Below, one piece after another: positions 37,101 through 38,368 of a DNA stretch of 38,368 bases (its first letter is position 1; each line of letters opens with the position of its first letter). The notes under the pieces were generated by a model. That model worked only from the letters and a program-made list of their open reading frames with translations. It was not told where the DNA came from and ran no database searches. Made by a program: the position numbers and the translations under genes. The DNA comes from Alkanindiges illinoisensis (GTDB lineage Bacteria; Pseudomonadota; Gammaproteobacteria; Pseudomonadales; Moraxellaceae), in NCBI RefSeq assembly GCF_004377485.1, contig NZ_SNTY01000021.1, positions 1-38,368 of the forward strand, in the 5' to 3' direction.

Positions 37101-37682
37101 GCTGGTCTGGTACTGGATGTTGCCAACTTTCCCAACCGCACCGTCATTACGCTGGATGATGGCACTGCCCGCCTTGAAGTCAACACCAATTTTGAGCGCC
37201 TGCAACGCTATAAGGAACTCATCAAGACTGACAATATCATTGTGATTGAAGGTGAAGTGGTTGAACGGGAAAATTTTGATCGTCCAATTGGCCGTTTGAA
37301 TAAAGCATTTAGCTTAAATGAAATCCGGGCAAAACGTGCGTTAAATATTGTGTTGCAACCTGATACTGCATTAATGCAGCATCATAATTTTGCGTCAGAA
37401 CTGGCGACAATCCTGCAGCCCTACACCGAGCTTATTGATGAAACCAGCAAAAAAATTCCTTTACATATTCAGGTAGAAACAGCCTATGCACATGGTACGC
37501 TGGAATTATCTGAACACTGGTGGGTGCGCGCTGAGGATGAATTACTACGCGCCTTACGCGAATATCTGGGCAAGCAAGCCATTTATGTGAACTATCAAAC
37601 CAAGAGTAAAGCGCAAAAAGCAGTTACGGCTTCTGTCCAGCAGGTAGAAGTAGCAGCGCCAAAGGAAGTGATGTATTCCTGA
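34140..37682 (+). CDS. dnaE: DNA polymerase III subunit alpha
   Basis: This 1180-aa protein is the replicative polymerase. The N-terminal PHP domain starts FIHLGIHSEFSIVDSIVRI. The C-family polymerase core has the catalytic aspartates D399 and D401 (MPDFDVDFC) and D558 (VKFDFLGLRNLTV), close to E. coli D401/D403/D555. The GPGRGSGAGSLVAYSL and KSHAAAYALVAYHTAWL motifs are intact. An OB-fold lies near 985 (STTVFAGLVLDVANFPNRTV), and a C-terminal tau-binding region follows. The ATG at 34140 is chosen because AGGAGG lies 5 nt upstream and the family N-terminus begins there; an in-frame ATG at 34110 is unsupported. It stands alone in its operon. Confidence 0.98.
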   Translation: MSFIHLGIHSEFSIVDSIVRIPALINAAAKDQMPAMALTDLSNLYAAVKFYKACLGKGIKPILGSEIRLCDDKGRATLLAMNNDGWRNLTEIVSQGFTDGLNLGIPCIERDWVFKKNHSLIALLGMHSDVGQALRSSTPEKAEGLLEDWIAQFADRVYMAITRTNRPGEDEYIELALQLAEKYQIGVIAHNDVRFMQASDFEAHEARVCIASGYVLGDERRPRDYSEAQYFKTQAEMENLFSDLPSVLENTVEIAKRCTVTLTLGKNYLPNFPIPAEHTIESFFAEQCQLGLEERLQQLYPVGCDEREMGNWAELQQQYVDRLQFEIKTILDMGFPGYFLIVMDFIKWAKNNGVPVGPGRGSGAGSLVAYSLKITDLDPLRYELLFERFLNPERVSMPDFDVDFCIAGRDRVIEYVAQKYGREAVSQIITFGSMAAKAALRDVARVQGKSYGLADRLSKLIPAKPIGVDLKQALEMEPQLKDLVTNPANPDYDDATEIWEMALKLEGITRNVGKHAGGVLIAPNKITDFSAVYCDEEGSRVSQFDKDDVEAIGLVKFDFLGLRNLTVIEDAIQNINVRRKQQQQALLNLSTLPLDDKQAYKVFADANTTAVFQFESPGMKRMLKEAKPSQFEEIIAFVSLYRPGPMDLIPDFIHRMHGGDFEYLHPLLENVLKPTYGIMVYQEQVMQAAQVCAGYSLGGADLLRRAMGKKKPEEMAKQRLTFIEGAAKREIDERKANEIFDYIEKFAGYGFNKSHAAAYALVAYHTAWLKAHYPAEFMSAVLTSEMQNTDNVVFLISDCRSIGLEVLPPSVNMSNYKFLASDDKTIIYGLGAIKGVGEAAMESVIIAREQDGPYKDLFDFCHRIDLKKTNKRTLEALIRAGAMDCFETERASLMEQLPEAVQAAEQARQNREIGMMDLFGEVETVQRPVSKFVKPWSDEVRLKGEKDTLGLYLTGHPMDVYRQELKNFIPTSLNELGATRRGSTTVFAGLVLDVANFPNRTVITLDDGTARLEVNTNFERLQRYKELIKTDNIIVIEGEVVERENFDRPIGRLNKAFSLNEIRAKRALNIVLQPDTALMQHHNFASELATILQPYTELIDETSKKIPLHIQVETAYAHGTLELSEHWWVRAEDELLRALREYLGKQAIYVNYQTKSKAQKAVTASVQQVEVAAPKEVMYS

Positions 37683-37739
37683 ATCAGCCTTAGTCAGGAT
37701 AAATTGCCAATCCCAGAATTTATAGCAAATGTAATAAAC

Positions 37740-37761
37740 CCTGTTGCCAAACCGCAACAGG
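37740..37761 (+). terminator. Hairpin after dnaE
   Basis: CCTGTTGC (37740-37747) pairs perfectly with GCAACAGG (37754-37761) around CAAACC, 57 nt past the dnaE stop. The following sequence is only weakly T-rich, so it is a likely but atypical terminator. Confidence 0.55.
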
Positions 37762-37809
37762 TCAATTCTCCACAATAACAAAATAGCCGGTTAAGCTTTA
37801 GGTTTAAAA

Positions 37810-37830
37810 ATGAAGCGCTTAAAACCATGA
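37810..37830 (+). CDS. Possible 6-codon leader frame before the YidD-like gene
   Basis: The frame MKRLKP opens at 37810 after TTTAGGTTT, and its TGA overlaps the ATG of the next gene (ATGA). The downstream start has no good ribosome site of its own, so reinitiation from this mini-frame would explain its translation. It could be chance, as the frame is very short. Confidence 0.3.
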   Translation: MKRLKP

Positions 37831-38120
37831 CTAATTCTATTATTAAAGCTGGTAATTACACTGTACTACAAGTGATCGAAGGCTATCAGCGCTATCTATC
37901 GCCAATCAAGGGTTTTAAATGTGCAGCAGGCCATGTGTATGGTGATACCACCTGCTCGGCAGCCATAAAAGCCATTGTCAAAAGTCAGGGCATTGTTCAG
38001 GGCTTGCCAGCAATTCAAAACCAGTTAAAGCGTTGCCAAACTGCTGCCCGCCAGCTTGCTGCAAATCCCGGTCAGCCTCAAGCTGGGGTATTTTGTTGTG
38101 TACTGCCAATTCCCTTATAA
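37827..38120 (+). CDS. YidD-like membrane protein insertion efficiency factor
   Basis: This 97-aa protein resembles the YidD (DUF37) family, small membrane-peripheral proteins that help YidC/Sec insertion. The N-terminal amphipathic helix leads into VIEGYQRYLSPIKGFKCAAG and the conserved TTCSAAIKAIV segment, corresponding to the RYxSP...C...CS pattern. Cysteines C32 and C43 are at the family positions, and two more (FCCVLP) lie near the C-terminus. It belongs to the more divergent YidD-like subgroup, not the rnpA-yidD-yidC locus copy. The ATG overlaps the stop of a mini-frame. Confidence 0.8.
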   Translation: MTNSIIKAGNYTVLQVIEGYQRYLSPIKGFKCAAGHVYGDTTCSAAIKAIVKSQGIVQGLPAIQNQLKRCQTAARQLAANPGQPQAGVFCCVLPIPL

Positions 38121-38243
38121 CTAAGCACATTTGCGCTTAATGACATAAGGTATAGTACAACGATTAAGTTTTTAGGACCGTGGAGAAGTTAGTCCTTTCT
38201 ACGCAGTTTATTTAGCTACGTATTCCTTTGCTTTTTAATTCCT

Positions 38244-38368
38244 TAGATTCTCAAATGAAGTGCAACAGAGATTAATTTATTGGAAGGAAGGAAGATGAGC
38301 TAGCATTCTGCTTCCGACCGACCAAAGTCAAAGTTGCATCATGAACTATACTCATCTTACTCACGAAG
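38244..38368 (+). mobile_element. Left end of a probable IS30-family insertion sequence
   Basis: TCAAATGAAGTGCAAC at 38251-38266 recalls the terminal inverted repeat of IS30-family elements. It is followed about 75 bp later by a frame with a typical IS30 transposase start. The right end lies outside the window, so the inverted repeat pair and target duplication cannot be checked. The exact left boundary is approximate. Confidence 0.5.
38341..38368 (+). CDS. N-terminus of an IS30-family transposase (partial)
   Basis: The last 28 bases read MNYTHLTHE in frame, which matches the usual start of IS30-family transposases (MxYTHLTxxER). The gene runs off the window edge, so only nine residues are visible. 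There is no clear ribosome site directly upstream. A separate GGAAGGAAGATG at 38281-38296 opens only a three-codon frame ending in TAG. Confidence 0.55.

Noticed and set aside
1-38368. tRNA, rRNA, CRISPR array, prophage or defence island
   Set aside because: No cloverleaf-like segments, regularly spaced repeats, phage genes or recognisable defence genes other than vapBC were seen by eye; a tRNAscan or CRISPR finder run would settle this.

Overview
The window is a stretch of gammaproteobacterial chromosome. The gene set and orders such as iscRSUA-hscBA-fdx, hupB-ppiD, glnD-dapC and aminotransferase-msrB-gpx point to Pseudomonadales. Moderate GC and AT-rich spacers suggest Moraxellaceae, but this is an inference. 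Nearly all of the window is intact core genome; only the two ends look accessory.

Layout. 1-1.2 kb: a decayed uracil/xanthine permease fragment and a complete VapBC toxin-antitoxin pair. 1.4-6.1 kb: an unrecognised 275-aa protein, convergent with hupB-ppiD, then a PHA-type phasin divergent from a membrane-anchored SCP2/UbiJ-like protein. 6.2-11.7 kb: the complete ISC iron-sulfur operon, with a clear IscR operator over its promoter and no iscX. 12-15.2 kb, minus strand: a membrane class III adenylate cyclase, a HIT protein, a probable 32-aa acidic small protein and a GST-like protein. 15.4-19.0 kb: ychF, then on the minus strand efp, earP and a lipoprotein gene; EF-P carries Arg32, the residue that EarP rhamnosylates. 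19.3-24.7 kb: purT, glnD, dapC. 24.9-30.1 kb: a four-gene efflux/secretion operon (TolC-like, HlyD-like, two ABC-2 permeases) with no ATPase gene. 30.4-33.1 kb: gpx and msrB on the minus strand, with a 30-bp palindrome on the gpx promoter, divergent from an AlaA-type aminotransferase that has an extra N-terminal HTH-like domain. 33.3-38.1 kb: an unusual-motif tyrosine phosphatase-like protein, dnaE and a YidD-like protein. The last ~120 bp appear to be the start of an IS30-family element.

How the genes fit together. ISC genes build Fe-S clusters under IscR feedback. gpx and msrB repair or prevent oxidative damage, probably under a MarR-type repressor. efp/earP relieve ribosome stalling at polyproline. 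glnD, purT, dapC and the AlaA-like enzyme serve nitrogen, purine and amino-acid metabolism.

The least conventional items are the ATPase-less ABC-2 export operon with a possible leader peptide and operator, the HTH-aminotransferase fusion with direct repeats 51 bp apart in its promoter region, the 30-bp gpx palindrome and the small acidic ORF. I saw no tRNA, rRNA, CRISPR array or prophage. I found no clearly novel multi-gene defence system.
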